Assembly (NCBI GenBank): GCA_945865635.1
Contig: CAMBEP010000021.1
Span: forward strand, 1 to 64,000
DNA from: Candidatus Kuenenia stuttgartensis
Lineage (GTDB): Bacteria > Planctomycetota > Planctomycetia > Isosphaerales > Isosphaeraceae
Length of the DNA stretch: 64,000 nt
Direction: 5' to 3'
Numbering within the stretch: position 1 is the first letter of the stretch; every line of letters begins with the position of its first letter. Position numbers and translations under genes: made by a program. This document shows, in pieces, positions 1-9,012 of this stretch. Under the pieces are notes generated by a model that saw only the letters and a program-made list of their open reading frames with translations, did not search any database and had not been told where the DNA came from.

Positions 1-119
1 AGATCGGCGTGTGATTGGGTCGATTTAGGCTGCATAAATCCCTGAGTTTTTCAAGCCATGATTGGGTTTACAATAGAGATTATACCATACAATAAACGAA
101 CTAACTACTGTAAAATCAA

Positions 120-584
120 GTGTTTCTGTTGTTTTTCAGGGACGACTATTTAGGTTCGGTGCTGGCTGAATTTATTCGTGCAAAACTGATGAGGCAATCG
201 ACCAGTTTTTCAACTGAAACGGTGATGCCGCACGAGAGCAAGGTGGCCTTTTTGAAAGATGCACAGGCGGCCGGTTATCGGACCTACTTGTATTATGTGG
301 CCACAGAGCACCCGGATATCAATTGTTTTCGAGTCCGTCAGCGCGTGTTGCAAGGGGGGCACGATGTGCCTGAAGAGAAGATACGGGAGCGATACAGGAG
401 ATCGTTAGACTTGGTGATGGATGCCGTGAAATATACAAACCGGGCTTATTTTTTTGGTAATTCGTATGGCGAGCAGCAGGTTGACGAGATGTGGGTGGCG
501 GAAGTGACGGAAGCAAAGTTGCTTGAGCTGAAACAGAATTGGATTCCGCAATGGTTTCAAGAATCGGTATGGAACAAGTTGTAG
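120..584 (+). pseudogene. N-terminally truncated zeta-toxin-like ATPase (COG4185-type)
   Basis: The readable 154 residues match the central and C-terminal part of zeta-toxin family ATPases/kinases: an ETVMPHESKVAFL segment, the LYYVATEHPDIN stretch, GGHDVPEEKIRERYRRSL and a Tyr/Phe-Asn-Ser end (YFFGNS). Family members are usually about 190-210 residues and begin with a P-loop (GPNGxGK[ST]). Here the frame opens at a GTG already beyond that region, and none of the three plus-strand frames in bases 1-119 encodes a P-loop. The ATP-binding half is therefore missing. No antitoxin-like partner is seen nearby, though the window edge limits the view. Most likely a decayed remnant; expression of an inactive fragment cannot be excluded. 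Confidence 0.6.
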
Positions 585-805
585 TCGTTGTTTTGAAAAA
601 TGCCACGATACAAAAACCGGCGCATTTGACGATCGATCTTCTGTTTTCCATTTTGTGGTACGTTGCATGTGCCTTTTACGGCAATTCAGTGCGAGTTCTG
701 AGATATCACAAATCCAACCTGTATAAGCAGATAGGCTCACAGTGCGAAACAAGGGTGACCGTTGGCGGTGGGGTGGCTTGAGCAAGTCAAGAGGGTCTGG
801 TGCTT

Positions 806-829
806 GGCTGACGATGATTTGGGTCAGCC
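806..829 (-). terminator. Stem-loop just downstream of aroA
   Basis: A perfect 7-bp inverted repeat (GGCTGAC / GTCAGCC) with a 10-base loop lies about 25 bases past the aroA stop. There is no clear U-run on the minus strand, so it is at best a weak or factor-assisted terminator. Confidence 0.3.
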
Positions 830-852
830 TTGGATTTTGGTTTGGCGATGGG

Positions 853-2151
853 TTAGCGCCCCAGGGCCTGATTCAGGTCGTTCCAATAACCTGGATAGGT
901 TTTGCCAACACAGCCTGGGTCAAGAATAACCGTGCCGGGAACTTTAAGGCCGGCGAGTGCGAACGACATGGCAATGCGGTGGTCGTCGTAGGTGGCAACT
1001 TCGGCTGGCTTGAACTGACCTTCGAGGGGTGGAATGATGGTCAGGCCATCGTAATGCTCGATGACCTCGGCTCCAAATTTACGCAATTCGTTGGCAATTG
1101 CGTCAATACGGTCGGTCTCCTTGTGTCGGATATGGGCCACGTTGCGAATGCGGGTGGCACCTTGGGCGAACAAGGCCACGACCGCGAGAGTCATGACGGT
1201 ATCGCTGATGGCATTCATGTCGATATCCAGCCCCTTGAGTTGTCCGCCGGTGACTGTGATCTTGTCGACACTCGATTCGACCAGGCAGCCCATATGGGCC
1301 AGGACATGGACGAAGTCGACATCCCCCTGAAGGCTCCTGTTGCCAAGACCTTCCACCGTAACGGTACCGCCTGTGATGGCGGCCAGGGCGAAGAAGTAGG
1401 AGGCGGCGGAGGCATCGGGCTCGATGGCATAATCTCTGCCGAAATACTGGCCTGGTTTGATGATAAAGCGTTTGTTCTTGCGATTGTCGACTTTTACACC
1501 GAAGGCACGCATGACTTCGATGGTCATGGTGACGTAAGGGACGCTGACGAGATTGCCGTCGACCTCGATTTCCGAAGGGTTTGCAGCGTAGGGCAAAGCC
1601 ATGAGCAGGCCTGAAAGGAACTGGCTGGAGACATCGCCGCGCACGCCGACGAAACCGCCTTGTAGTCCATCGGCGTCGAGCAGAACGGGAGGGCAGCCGG
1701 TATTGGCTTCACTTCGGGCGATGGCCCCGACCCGATTGAGAGCGGCGAGCAGGTCGGCGATTGGTCGTTGACGCATCCGGGCGGAGCCATCAAGGGTGTA
1801 TTTGCCATGCCCGAGGGCAAGCATTGCAGTGAGGAATCTAAGGCTGGTGCCCGAATTGGCCAGATCCAGATTTGCGGAAGCGGCAGGAATCGAGCCTGCC
1901 TGGCCGACGACATCGATTGTGTAAGCAATTGGATCATGCACTGTGGGGATGCCCACAGCATTGAGAGCCCGGATGAGGACCTGCGTATCCTGACTGTCCA
2001 AAGCGCCTGTGAGCTGGGTCTTGCCTTCTGCCAGAGCTGCAATGATCAAGGCTCGGTTTGTGAGGCTTTTAGAGCCTGGAACACGCACTTTGGCACGCAG
2101 CAGAGGGCTTTTGAAGGGCTGGATTTCCAGGCGGTCGGTCGGATCTGACAT
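853..2151 (-). CDS. aroA: 3-phosphoshikimate 1-carboxyvinyltransferase (EPSP synthase)
   Basis: Sixth step of the shikimate pathway: transfers the enolpyruvyl group of PEP to shikimate-3-phosphate, in the cytoplasm. The 432-residue protein has the family's usual length and motifs: PGSKSLTNRALI near the N-terminus (substrate-binding Lys/Ser/Arg), ANSGTSLRFL around residue 100, an RMRQRPIADLL segment, and KETDRI in the C-terminal half. It is the last of three minus-strand genes (yggS, yggU, aroA), with 65 bases after yggU, so co-transcription is likely. The ATG start gives a full N-terminal domain. Confidence 0.97.
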   Translation of the reverse strand: MSDPTDRLEIQPFKSPLLRAKVRVPGSKSLTNRALIIAALAEGKTQLTGALDSQDTQVLIRALNAVGIPTVHDPIAYTIDVVGQAGSIPAASANLDLANSGTSLRFLTAMLALGHGKYTLDGSARMRQRPIADLLAALNRVGAIARSEANTGCPPVLLDADGLQGGFVGVRGDVSSQFLSGLLMALPYAANPSEIEVDGNLVSVPYVTMTIEVMRAFGVKVDNRKNKRFIIKPGQYFGRDYAIEPDASAASYFFALAAITGGTVTVEGLGNRSLQGDVDFVHVLAHMGCLVESSVDKITVTGGQLKGLDIDMNAISDTVMTLAVVALFAQGATRIRNVAHIRHKETDRIDAIANELRKFGAEVIEHYDGLTIIPPLEGQFKPAEVATYDDHRIAMSFALAGLKVPGTVILDPGCVGKTYPGYWNDLNQALGR

Positions 2152-2216
2152 GGGCGGCTCGAATATGTCGAAATAGATCGGATTGAGTAAGGTATTCTAT
2201 CGTATTTGCCATTGGT

Positions 2217-2531
2217 TTAGGAATCGGCCGTTGCCAAGATCGTATTGACAGCGGCCTGTAAACTCTCAACGGAGAAGCCTCTGAAGTGGAAGACCTTACG
2301 GCGGTCGGTTTTACCTTGTAGCAGTTCAACCTGATTGGCTTTGCAGCCAAAAGTTTTGGCCAGGAACCTGGCCAGAGCCAGATTTGCTCGGCCATCGTCG
2401 GGCGGGGCGGTGACGGCGACTTTCAAGGCCCCATCGTGCGTGCCGACAATCTTTTCGTGCTTCGCCCCAGGCTGGGCACGCACAGCCATGCTGGCACCCT
2501 CGCTTGTGGGTCGAATTTCAATGGTTGTCAT
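2217..2531 (-). CDS. yggU: DUF167 family protein (YggU/UPF0235)
   Basis: A 104-residue protein of the small DUF167 alpha/beta fold. It shows the family pattern VRAQPGAK...G, VTAPPDDGRAN, and a central KTFGCKANQVELLQGKTDRRK. The biochemical function of the family is unknown. Its start overlaps the stop of the upstream yggS by four bases (ATGA), which suggests translational coupling. The yggS-yggU adjacency is seen in many bacteria. Confidence 0.92.
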   Translation of the reverse strand: MTTIEIRPTSEGASMAVRAQPGAKHEKIVGTHDGALKVAVTAPPDDGRANLALARFLAKTFGCKANQVELLQGKTDRRKVFHFRGFSVESLQAAVNTILATADS

Positions 2532-3238
2532 GGCGATTCCAAGCCTTCGAACAAAGCCGAGCCAACCCGCACATGTGTGGCACCTTCGGCAATGGCGGCT
2601 TCGAAATCGCCTGACATGCCCATAGAAAGGTCATTTAAGGCAATCCCTGTGCGGGCTTTGAATGATTCGGCCAAGCCTCTGAGCCGGACGAATGCCGGGC
2701 GAGCTGTCTGGCAATCGGTGCCCCATCCGGCGATCGTCATGAATCCTGTGAGCGGCAAACTCTTATGTAGGACCAATTCTGCAATGGCATCGGCCTCTGC
2801 CAAAATGGATTGCTCGGTCCAGCCATGCTTGCTCTCTTCCTCAGAGACATTCACTTGCAGGCAAAGGCTTTGGAGGTTTTGAGCCAATGGCATAAGATCG
2901 GCAATCGCGGCAAGCAGCCTGAGACTGTCCACCCCATGGATCATGTGTACCAAGGGCAGTGTGCGCTTGAGTTTATTGGATTGAAGGTGGCCGATCAGGT
3001 GCCACTGGATCTGCACCTGGTCGAGCAGGGAATCGGCTTTTGTCCAAAGCTCTTGCGGGTAGTTCTCACCGAGATTGTGCTGACCTGCATTGAGCAGATG
3101 CCTGGCCCACTCGACAGGCGTGCGTTTGGTTACCGCCACAAGTGTCACATCCGATGCGGACCGGCCTGATGACAGGGCGGCTCGCGAAATGCGTTCGCGG
3201 ACGAGATTCAGATTCTCTGTAAGTCGTTCCAATTCCAT
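2528..3238 (-). CDS. yggS: YggS family pyridoxal-phosphate homeostasis protein
   Basis: A 236-residue single-domain TIM-barrel protein related to the N-terminal domain of alanine racemase. The PLP-binding lysine lies in LVAVTKRTP (near residue 38). Other family marks are GENYPQELWTK, WHLIGHLQSNKLK, LQVNVSEEESKHG, LTGFMTI and LSMGMSGDFEAAI. In other bacteria YggS/PLPBP buffers free PLP and affects amino-acid metabolism, with no strong catalytic activity. First gene of the yggS-yggU-aroA unit. Confidence 0.95.
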   Translation of the reverse strand: MELERLTENLNLVRERISRAALSSGRSASDVTLVAVTKRTPVEWARHLLNAGQHNLGENYPQELWTKADSLLDQVQIQWHLIGHLQSNKLKRTLPLVHMIHGVDSLRLLAAIADLMPLAQNLQSLCLQVNVSEEESKHGWTEQSILAEADAIAELVLHKSLPLTGFMTIAGWGTDCQTARPAFVRLRGLAESFKARTGIALNDLSMGMSGDFEAAIAEGATHVRVGSALFEGLESP

Positions 3239-3379
3239 TGGTTCAGCAGCTTATAACAAGAGGTTGTGATGGTGTGATCCGGCACTGCGCCCATCCAGTG
3301 GTTATACTAGCCATCAGAACCCTTGATCGGGTCATGGCTGTTTTTCATCCACGTCTCTACTTTTCAGGACCTCATTGCA

Positions 3380-3580
3380 ATGAACACCGGACGCATTTTT
3401 GTCGTCTTGCTGGGCCTGGTCGCAGGGCTTTTGATCCTTGGTCAATTGGTTCTTGGCCAATTGATCCTCTCGGGCCGAATCAACCTTGTCAAAGCCCACC
3501 AGCATTCAGGCTATACCACCGTCTTGCTGAGCCTGGTCTACATCATTCTCAGCCTGCGGATCCTGACCAAAAAGAACTGA
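3380..3580 (+). CDS. Small two-helix membrane protein
   Basis: A 66-residue protein with two hydrophobic segments: FVVLLGLVAGLLILGQLVL, and TVLLSLVYIILSL near the C-terminus. A basic KK-N end suggests a cytoplasmic tail. The ATG is preceded by an AGGA-like site about 10 bases away and is preferred over an upstream start that would add 19 unlikely residues. It stands alone between opposing genes and matches no family I can name. Confidence 0.6.
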   Translation: MNTGRIFVVLLGLVAGLLILGQLVLGQLILSGRINLVKAHQHSGYTTVLLSLVYIILSLRILTKKN

Positions 3581-3685
3581 TTCACAGCATTGCTTGTTAG
3601 ATACAGTTAAGCAAGGATTTAGAGGAAAGCGGCTTCGCCATTTCGAAGCCCCTTTTCCGGATTTTTGAGTTCCCGACAGGACGAG

Positions 3686-4612
3686 TCAGTTCTGGCGTGG
3701 GTCGTTTGGCCAATGCACATTTGACAGATGAGCCAAGGCAAGCAGCAGTGCATGCGTACCATTTCGGCCCATGCCTTGTGCTTCCACTGCTCGATAAAGC
3801 TGTTCGGCCAGAGCCAGCCCTGGCAGAGCCAGCCCCATGCGTCGCGATTCGGCCAGGGCGATGCCCATATCCTTGAGGAAGTGCTCGACAAAGAAGCCGG
3901 GGTCAAAATTGCCGGCAATCATGCGCGGGCCGAGGTTTGACAAGCTCCAGCTACCAGCAGCACCTGGAGATACGGATTGCAAAACAGTGTTCAGATCAAG
4001 CCCTGCCTTGAAGGCATAAAGCAAGGCTTCGCAGACGCCGATCATGTTGGTCGAGATCAGAATCTGGTTGACCATTTTCGTATGCTGGCCTGCCCCGGGG
4101 CCGCCCTGATGCACAATTGTCTTGCCCATAACGATCAGGAGCGGCTGGAGGGCATCCACCACAGGCTGATCGCCGCCGACCATGATCGACAATCGGGCCT
4201 CTTTGGCACCGATGTCTCCGCCTGAAACAGGGGCATCGATGGAAGCGACACCTTTGGCCTTGGCTGCATCGTAAATCTCAACAGCCAAAGAGGGTTCGCT
4301 GGTTGTCATGTCCACCAGAACCGAGCCCGGTCGTGAGCCGGCCAGGAGCCCTTCGTCGCCCAGAAACACCTCACGCACGTCTCTGGGAAAGCCCACAATG
4401 GCAAACACAATGTCCGACGCCTCTGCCACAGCCTTTGGACTGGCGGCTCGCTTGGCTCCACGGGCGACCAGGTCGTCCGTCTTGGCACTCGTTCGGTTGT
4501 AAATCGTGGCTTCATAACCGGCAGCCATCAAGTGACCGACCATCGACCGCCCCATGACCCCTGTCCCAATCCAGCCAATTCGGGTTTTGCCTGGCGCGAA
4601 TTCCAATGCCAT
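3686..4612 (-). CDS. NAD(P)-dependent oxidoreductase, 3-hydroxyisobutyrate dehydrogenase family
   Basis: Beta-hydroxyacid dehydrogenase family (tartronate-semialdehyde/glyoxylate reductase-like). From the chosen start, the Rossmann dinucleotide site is [11 protein letters not shown], the substrate loop is [16 protein letters not shown], and the catalytic lysine is in [11 protein letters not shown]. About 308 residues, as usual for the family. A longer reading from an ATG at 4684 adds 24 residues before the Rossmann fold, so the ATG at 4612 is preferred. The substrate cannot be deduced: hydroxyisobutyrate, tartronate semialdehyde and succinic semialdehyde reductases share these motifs. Confidence 0.9.
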   Translation of the reverse strand: MALEFAPGKTRIGWIGTGVMGRSMVGHLMAAGYEATIYNRTSAKTDDLVARGAKRAASPKAVAEASDIVFAIVGFPRDVREVFLGDEGLLAGSRPGSVLVDMTTSEPSLAVEIYDAAKAKGVASIDAPVSGGDIGAKEARLSIMVGGDQPVVDALQPLLIVMGKTIVHQGGPGAGQHTKMVNQILISTNMIGVCEALLYAFKAGLDLNTVLQSVSPGAAGSWSLSNLGPRMIAGNFDPGFFVEHFLKDMGIALAESRRMGLALPGLALAEQLYRAVEAQGMGRNGTHALLLALAHLSNVHWPNDPRQN

Positions 4613-4898
4613 AGTTGTCGATGCTCCCTGATGCGTCTGATGTTTTTTTGGATCGAATCCTGAATGGTCCAACGTCGATTTCATGAACCGCCCATTCGCC
4701 CTAATGCTTTGGGATTGGGCCTTGCTCTACTTAAAATACCACCAAACCCAAAAAAAATCACCAACCCATCTGGCGTTTCCTACAGACGCAAGTACGATAT
4801 GTGGTATAGGAATCTGCACGCACTGCATACCTGCCGATCTCAAACTCACCGGCTCCGAAATCTTCGCTCTCAACCCAGTCACAAGGGAAATTCCGCCC

Positions 4899-5945
4899 AT
4901 GTCCATCTCAACTTCATCGCCAAAACCGCCCCAGTGGCGGGTTCCTTTCAGCTTCAGCCTGCTTGCCTTATCAGCTTTTGTGGTGGGCGGAGTGGTCTGG
5001 CTTTCGGCTTGGGCCGAATCTTCGGCGGGCCGGATGGCAAGTTCCGCAGAACGCCTTCTGTCAGCTTTGGATGAGCCTCTCAAAGAAAAAATCTCGTTCA
5101 AGTTCGACGATGCCGAACGGCTCAACTGGCACTTCATTCCACGCGTTCGCAAGGGCTTGTCCATGAAAGAGATGACACCAGCCCAGCGAGCCCTGGCCTT
5201 TGGCCTGGTCTCGAGCGGGATCGGTGCCAGCGGTTTTCAGAAAGTGACCACCATCATGAGCCTTGAACAAATTCTCAGAGACGCTGAGAAAGGCTCAGGT
5301 CCAGTGCGTGATCCAGAACTTTATTTCGTCTCGATCTTCGGCACACCTGCCGCCAAAGGCCGCTGGGGCTGGCGTTTTGAAGGCCACCACCTCTCGATGA
5401 ACGTCACTGTGGAAGATGGCAAAATCCTTTCCGCCACGCCTGTTTTCTTCGGAGCCAACCCGGGCGAAGTCCGCCAGGGACCGCGCCAGGGCTTGCGTGC
5501 TTTGGCTGACCTTGAAGATTCCGCCCTTCGTGTGGTTCAGGCCCTGAATCCAGATCAGGTCAAAAAGGCCGTGGTCGCCGAAAAGGCGCCTACCGACATT
5601 CGTGCTGCCAATTCCCCACAAGCACCGACCGATGCCGCTGTCGGAATTACCTATGGCGAGCTCAACGACGACCAGAAAAAGATGATGCAGGGCTTGGTCG
5701 GCTCCTTCGCAAACGATATGCCTGATGAGGTGGCCAAAGCCTGGCAGGAAGAGATTGTGGCAGCAGGTGTCGATAAAGTTCACTTCGCCTGGATGGGCCC
5801 AGCCGACCGAACCCAGCCACACGCCTTTCGCGTCCAGGGTCCCACCTTCCTGATCGAATTCAACAATACCCAAAACAATGCCAACCACATTCACACAGCA
5901 TGGCGAAGCATGCTGGGCGATTTTGGAAACCCCGTTACCAAGTGA
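4899..5945 (+). CDS. DUF3500 domain protein, membrane-anchored or exported
   Basis: Starting at the ATG preceded by AAGGG, the 348-residue product has an N-terminal hydrophobic segment (FSFSLLALSAFVVGGVVWL) that may be a signal peptide or anchor. A DUF3500 domain follows, with LSMKEMTPAQRALA, LYFVSIFGTP...WGWRFEGHHLSMN and, near the end, TFLIEFNNTQNNANHIHTAW. The His-rich motifs are typical of this widespread family of unknown biochemical role. Reading upstream to 4683 gives about 70 extra residues with no recognisable content, so the shorter start is used. The gene is divergent from the dehydrogenase at 3686-4612. Confidence 0.88.
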   Translation: MSISTSSPKPPQWRVPFSFSLLALSAFVVGGVVWLSAWAESSAGRMASSAERLLSALDEPLKEKISFKFDDAERLNWHFIPRVRKGLSMKEMTPAQRALAFGLVSSGIGASGFQKVTTIMSLEQILRDAEKGSGPVRDPELYFVSIFGTPAAKGRWGWRFEGHHLSMNVTVEDGKILSATPVFFGANPGEVRQGPRQGLRALADLEDSALRVVQALNPDQVKKAVVAEKAPTDIRAANSPQAPTDAAVGITYGELNDDQKKMMQGLVGSFANDMPDEVAKAWQEEIVAAGVDKVHFAWMGPADRTQPHAFRVQGPTFLIEFNNTQNNANHIHTAWRSMLGDFGNPVTK

Positions 5946-6005
5946 CCAATCTGATTTGCATGGCCAATTTCAGCACATGCACCCAGCCAAAAGAAATTGA
6001 ACTCA

Positions 6006-6359
6006 ATGACCAACGCACAGCAGGTCTCGGCCACAGAACTTCACGATCTATTGAAATCATCGGCCGAGGTCATCCTGCTGGACGTTCGGCAGCCAGATGA
6101 ACGTCAATACGCCTTTATTGATTCCGCTCAAGCCGCCGCCGACCTCTTTATTCCCCTTGGGGAATTTCAGGCACGGGCGGCGGAAGTGGAATCCCATAAG
6201 CCGGAAAATGCCTTCATCGTGGTCTACTGCCATCATGGAGTCCGCTCCCAGTCCGCCGCCAATTGGCTTGCCGGTCGCGGCATGAAACATGTCCTGAATC
6301 TTACCGGCGGTATCGACGCCTGGTCTTTGATCATAGATAAAACCGTGCCGAGGTATTGA
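6006..6359 (+). CDS. Single-domain rhodanese-like sulfurtransferase
   Basis: A 117-residue GlpE/PspE-type rhodanese. The first half has LLDVRQPDERQYAFI; the active-site cysteine lies in VVYCHHGVRSQSAANWL; and it ends with the family's NLTGGIDAW. Such proteins move a sulfane sulfur from a donor to an acceptor through a cysteine persulfide. No signal peptide, so cytoplasmic. It follows the DUF3500 gene by 60 bases on the same strand and may share its transcript. An in-frame TTG three codons upstream is a less likely start. Confidence 0.92.
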   Translation: MTNAQQVSATELHDLLKSSAEVILLDVRQPDERQYAFIDSAQAAADLFIPLGEFQARAAEVESHKPENAFIVVYCHHGVRSQSAANWLAGRGMKHVLNLTGGIDAWSLIIDKTVPRY

Positions 6360-6473
6360 AATTCGTCGCACTTATTGATATGCCGAATTAAACTTGCCAT
6401 ACCTATTTGAATCAAGGTTTCGGGGATTCTATTTAAAAACCTCGACTTTTAATGGATCCTGGACCGCAACGCC

Positions 6474-6501
6474 TTGCACAAAATCTCGTACTGTCTATTT
6501 A
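6474..6501 (+). promoter_or_regulatory. Candidate sigma-70-type promoter for the radical SAM gene
   Basis: TTGCAC at 6474-6479 and TATTTA at 6496-6501 are separated by 16 bases, and the -10-like box ends 22 bases before the ATG at 6524. Consensus match only. Confidence 0.35.
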
Positions 6502-6523
6502 AACAACTTTTCGGGATGGATTA

Positions 6524-7942
6524 ATGGCTGATCGACCCTATTTGTTCTATGAACTCACAAATTCGCTTTGTTCCAAGTGCTTGCGAAAGGTTGAGGCCAA
6601 GGTCGTTTTTCAGGATGGATGCGTCTATCTTTTAAAACATTGCCCGGAGCATCGCTCCGAACGTGTCCTGATTTCCACCGACATTGATTATTACCAACTC
6701 TGCCGGCGAACCCTTAAGCCAGGCCAGATGCCAATCAAATTCCAGACCAAAATCGAACGTGGCTGCCCTTATGATTGCGGCCTCTGCCCTGACCACGAAC
6801 AGCATAGCTGCCTGACACTGATCGAAATCACCGACCATTGCAATTTGAAGTGCCCTGTCTGTTATGCCTCAAGCTCTCCCCAGCGCCTTTCGCACAGGTC
6901 GCTTGAGCAAGTGGAATTCCTGCTCGATTGTGTCGTAAAAAGTGAAGGCCAGCCCGATGTTGTTCAAATATCAGGCGGGGAACCGACCATCCACCCCGAC
7001 TTTTTTGCCATTCTGGATGCAGCCAAATCTCGCCCGATCAAGCACCTGATGCTTAATACAAATGGCATCCGAATTGCTGAGGATGAAGCCTTTACCAAGC
7101 GGCTGGCAGAATACAGGCAAGGTTTTGAAGTCTATCTTCAGTTCGACGCCATGGACGACGGCCCAATTCTAGCCCTGCGCGGGGCCAGGCTGGCTGAGAG
7201 TCATCGCCGTGCCCTTGATCGGCTCATTCAGCACAATATTTCCACCACCTTGGTGGTCACCTTGCAAAAGGGCCTGAACGACCATCAAATTGGCCAGATT
7301 ATTGAATTCGCGCTGACCCAGCCCTGTGTGCGGGGTGTCACCTTCCAGCCAGTACAGGTGGCCGGCCGGCTTGACGATTACGACCCTGCCCGCGATCGAC
7401 TCACACTTTCGGAAGTCCGCCAGCAGATCATCAACCAAACTTCACTTTTCAAGGCCGAGGACATTGTACCTGTGCCATGCCACCCGGACTGCCTGGCCAT
7501 GGCCTATGCCTTGAAGCTCGAGGGAAGTGTCATGCCCCTGACCCGCATGATCCAGTCCAATCAACTGGTAGAAATCCTCGGCAACACCGTTTTGTACGAG
7601 CAGGATCCCGAGGTGAAGCGACTTGTATTTGAGCTTTTCTCGACATCGCATTCGCCGGAATCGTCGGCCTGGACATTGGGCCAATTGCTCTGCTGCCTGC
7701 CAGAAATTTCGGTGCCTCCACAAATATCCTACGACAACATCTTTCGTGTCATGATCGTACAATTTCTGGACGCCCTGAATTTTGACGTAAGGTCCGTCAA
7801 AAAAAGCTGCATTCATATCGTGCATCCAGACGGCCGAATCATTCCATTTGACACCTTCAACCTGTTCTATCGTGATCGGGAAGGCTTCCCGGACATCCAC
7901 TTATCATCCGATTCGTCGCTGTTGAAAATCGGTGGCCTTTAA
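6524..7942 (+). CDS. Radical SAM enzyme, tetraether lipid synthase (Tes)-like, COG1964
   Basis: A 472-residue iron-sulfur enzyme. The radical SAM cluster motif CX3CX2C is Cys106/110/113 (HCNLKCPVCY), followed by the SAM-binding SGGEPT. Before it lie an N-terminal CxxC (16, 19) with KHCPEH (about 40-43), and a second cysteine knot CPYDCGLCPDHEQHSC (81-96). That arrangement is the signature of COG1964, which includes archaeal Tes; those enzymes join lipid chains through C-C bonds with extra metal sites. A bacterial homologue could act on lipid alkyl chains or another poorly activated carbon; that is inference. The downstream Lgt-like gene makes a lipid substrate more plausible. Confidence 0.85.
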   Translation: MADRPYLFYELTNSLCSKCLRKVEAKVVFQDGCVYLLKHCPEHRSERVLISTDIDYYQLCRRTLKPGQMPIKFQTKIERGCPYDCGLCPDHEQHSCLTLIEITDHCNLKCPVCYASSSPQRLSHRSLEQVEFLLDCVVKSEGQPDVVQISGGEPTIHPDFFAILDAAKSRPIKHLMLNTNGIRIAEDEAFTKRLAEYRQGFEVYLQFDAMDDGPILALRGARLAESHRRALDRLIQHNISTTLVVTLQKGLNDHQIGQIIEFALTQPCVRGVTFQPVQVAGRLDDYDPARDRLTLSEVRQQIINQTSLFKAEDIVPVPCHPDCLAMAYALKLEGSVMPLTRMIQSNQLVEILGNTVLYEQDPEVKRLVFELFSTSHSPESSAWTLGQLLCCLPEISVPPQISYDNIFRVMIVQFLDALNFDVRSVKKSCIHIVHPDGRIIPFDTFNLFYRDREGFPDIHLSSDSSLLKIGGL

Positions 7943-7970
7943 AATCGCTTACTGCACAGGAACCCGTTTG

Positions 7971-8057
7971 ATGAAATCTCAAGAAATTCCAGATCCCCGA
8001 GAAATGAAAACCCGAGCCTGGTTTGTAGCGTCCCAGTGCAGCACCTATCTACTTTGA
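7971..8057 (+). CDS. Possible 28-residue small protein
   Basis: A short open frame begins 29 bases after the radical SAM stop at an ATG with an AGGA-like site about 10 bases upstream. The product starts MKSQEIPDP and ends CSTYLL. It has no recognisable family, and a frame this short may be chance. Listed because it sits in the middle of the radical SAM/Lgt-like cluster. Confidence 0.2.
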   Translation: MKSQEIPDPREMKTRAWFVASQCSTYLL

Positions 8058-8093
8058 TCCGCGTTCGGAGTTTTCAACCTGCAAGTTGCCAAT

Positions 8094-8165
8094 ATGAAAA
8101 ACTGTCCGTTTTGCAATCACAAAACCGCGAACAACACAAAGAGAGAGCCTTGCCTTGAACACTGA
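8094..8165 (+). CDS. Possible 23-residue CxxC mini-ORF overlapping the next gene
   Basis: ATG-initiated frame MKNCPFCNHKTANN..., ending CLEH and overlapping the start of the zinc-ribbon gene by 11 bases in another frame. The CPFC knuckle resembles half a zinc ribbon. It could be a leader peptide that couples translation, a relic of a longer N-terminus lost by frameshift, or chance. Confidence 0.2.
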   Translation: MKNCPFCNHKTANNTKREPCLEH

Positions 8166-8712
8166 AAACCCAAATCCACACTTCAATAAAAAGCTTTGTT
8201 CATCATGTCGATCATTAATCCCGTTGGATGCATCGTCTTGCTTGGTTTGCAACAACAGTTCGTTTGATGATCTCAATGAAATATCAGGTGCTTTAGAGGT
8301 TAAGGAAAAAGGTCAAAAGTCATCCGATCCTGCCGATCCTGATTTGACAAATCGTGATCATTCGCAAGCTGCCGAAAAGATCATCCAATCTGGGCGGACC
8401 AAAAGGCGCGAGCCAGAAAACAGGATGACGTGGCAATTTTTTGTCATTACACAAATTGTCTTTTCTGTCTTTTTCAGCGTCTCTAAATATCTTTACGAGT
8501 TGGCGGCAAACCTCGGTTCGTTTTGTCTGTTTTTCGTGACGCTGATACTGCTTTGGACGATCAATAACTATCTTACAGGTCAAAATAAATATACAGTAAA
8601 GAGCCTCTGGGGTTTTATTAACAATTTTCTGCTTACGTTTTTTATCATGTTTCTTTTCGTGCTGGCTTTGTTTTTAGCAATGCTGATAATCTGTGGCACA
8701 GCCTCTTGGTGA
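8155..8712 (+). CDS. Zinc-ribbon membrane protein of unknown function
   Basis: A 185-residue protein starting at TTG. The N-terminus is a CxxC-CxxC zinc ribbon (CSSCRSLIPLDASSCLVC, about residues 16-33). A charged linker of about 60 residues follows, then three hydrophobic segments (WQFFVITQIVFSVFFSV; FCLFFVTLILLWTI; LLTFFIMFLFVLALFLAML). The codons are more AT-rich than in flanking genes. No family is recognised. Its position between the Tes-like radical SAM enzyme and the Lgt-like membrane protein suggests, but does not show, a shared membrane-associated task. Confidence 0.65.
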   Translation: MNTENPNPHFNKKLCSSCRSLIPLDASSCLVCNNSSFDDLNEISGALEVKEKGQKSSDPADPDLTNRDHSQAAEKIIQSGRTKRREPENRMTWQFFVITQIVFSVFFSVSKYLYELAANLGSFCLFFVTLILLWTINNYLTGQNKYTVKSLWGFINNFLLTFFIMFLFVLALFLAMLIICGTASW

Positions 8713-9012
8713 TTGTAAATCAAATGGAGCAGAACCAGTGGAATCCCCTCAATAGTGAAAATAGAAAGAGTCGCCAGCCATTGGGAAAAGATTCGAGTGA
8801 TCGTTTCCAGATCACTTTCAAATCAATCGGTTTCATTCCAACAACTCTACGATTTCATGAAATTCGGCATGGTCCCCAAAGCGATTTCATCAGTGAAAGA
8901 TGTGGCCAAAACGAGACAATGTTGCAAGACTCTGGTCCATCATGCAAGATAGGGTTCGGAAGTTGTTTCACCCGGTAGGGCCTGATCCTCAAGCAGTGAG
9001 CCAGCCGTAGCC
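8713..9012. other. Intergenic region with no supported gene
   Basis: About 300 bases between the zinc-ribbon gene and the Lgt-like gene. One 65-codon open frame (8755-8952) lacks a good ribosome-binding site and any family resemblance. No strong hairpin was seen. Confidence 0.5.

Noticed and set aside
742..1614. 290-codon plus-strand open frame opposite aroA
   Set aside because: Lies antisense to a clear aroA gene; its sequence has no family resemblance and is explained by codon bias of the true gene.
8755..8952. 65-codon frame between the zinc-ribbon and Lgt-like genes
   Set aside because: No ribosome-binding site or family resemblance; overlapping frames are equally open.
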